NCBI GenBank assembly: GCA_016875645.1
Contig: VGPE01000167.1
Coordinates: 1 to 6,417 of the forward strand
Reading direction: 5' to 3'
DNA: 6,417 bases
From: Chloroflexota bacterium
Lineage (GTDB): Bacteria; Chloroflexota; Limnocylindria; Limnocylindrales; CSP1-4
Shown: positions 6,392-6,417 of the stretch, piece after piece
Position numbering within the stretch: position 1 is the stretch's first letter
Layout of the letters: every line of letters starts with the position of its first letter
Translations under genes and position numbers: made by a program
The notes under the pieces: generated by a model
The model's input: only the letters and a program-made list of their open reading frames with translations
Database searches by the model: none
Told to the model about the DNA's origin: nothing

Positions 6392-6417
6392 CCGGGCCCT
6401 CCGCGACGCGACTCCCG

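Noticed and set aside
1..6417. Signs of mobile elements, CRISPR arrays, tRNA/rRNA genes, or a defence system.
   Set aside because: No direct-repeat arrays, transposase or integrase motifs, or tRNA-like folds were seen, and codon use looks uniform across the six genes. The window reads as an ordinary metabolic operon.

Overview
The window is 6.4 kb of very GC-rich bacterial DNA (roughly 70% G+C by eye, strong G/C preference at third codon positions). It is almost entirely coding, with six genes on the + strand. Several LLM-type flavin/F420-family oxidoreductases next to a CocE hydrolase, an HpcH/HpaI aldolase, a Gfo/Idh/MocA dehydrogenase and an NHL propeller suggest a soil or freshwater Chloroflexota or actinobacterial heterotroph. 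No phylogenetic marker is present, so this placement is weak.

Layout: (1) the C-terminal three quarters of a Gfo/Idh/MocA oxidoreductase, cut by the left edge (1-759); (2) a CocE/NonD-type serine hydrolase that overlaps it by one base (759-2510); (3) a perfect 9-bp inverted repeat directly after that stop codon, then a strong Shine-Dalgarno and a first LLM-class oxidoreductase (2559-3518); (4) a 56-bp gap with a possible -10 element, then a class II HpcH/HpaI-type aldolase (3575-4402); (5) a short gap with a hairpin covering the Shine-Dalgarno of a second, paralogous LLM oxidoreductase, which probably starts at GTG 4431 (4431-5417); (6) an NHL-repeat beta-propeller overlapping it by ATGA (5414-6331); (7) a long GC hairpin, probably the terminator, and a 14-bp palindrome (6340-6391). 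No RNA genes, CRISPR arrays, transposons or integrases were seen.

The tight spacing suggests one operon, possibly with an internal promoter before the aldolase, for catabolism of an unidentified organic compound. The most interesting point is that the final propeller gene keeps, in order and at close to the right spacing, the metal-site and active-site residues known from peptidyl-alpha-hydroxyglycine alpha-amidating lyase (PAL), although it has no signal peptide. Placed next to two predicted monooxygenases/dehydrogenases and a glyoxylate/pyruvate-type aldolase, it suggests a hydroxylate, dealkylate, then use-the-oxo-acid route. That route is an inference; the individual family calls are firm.
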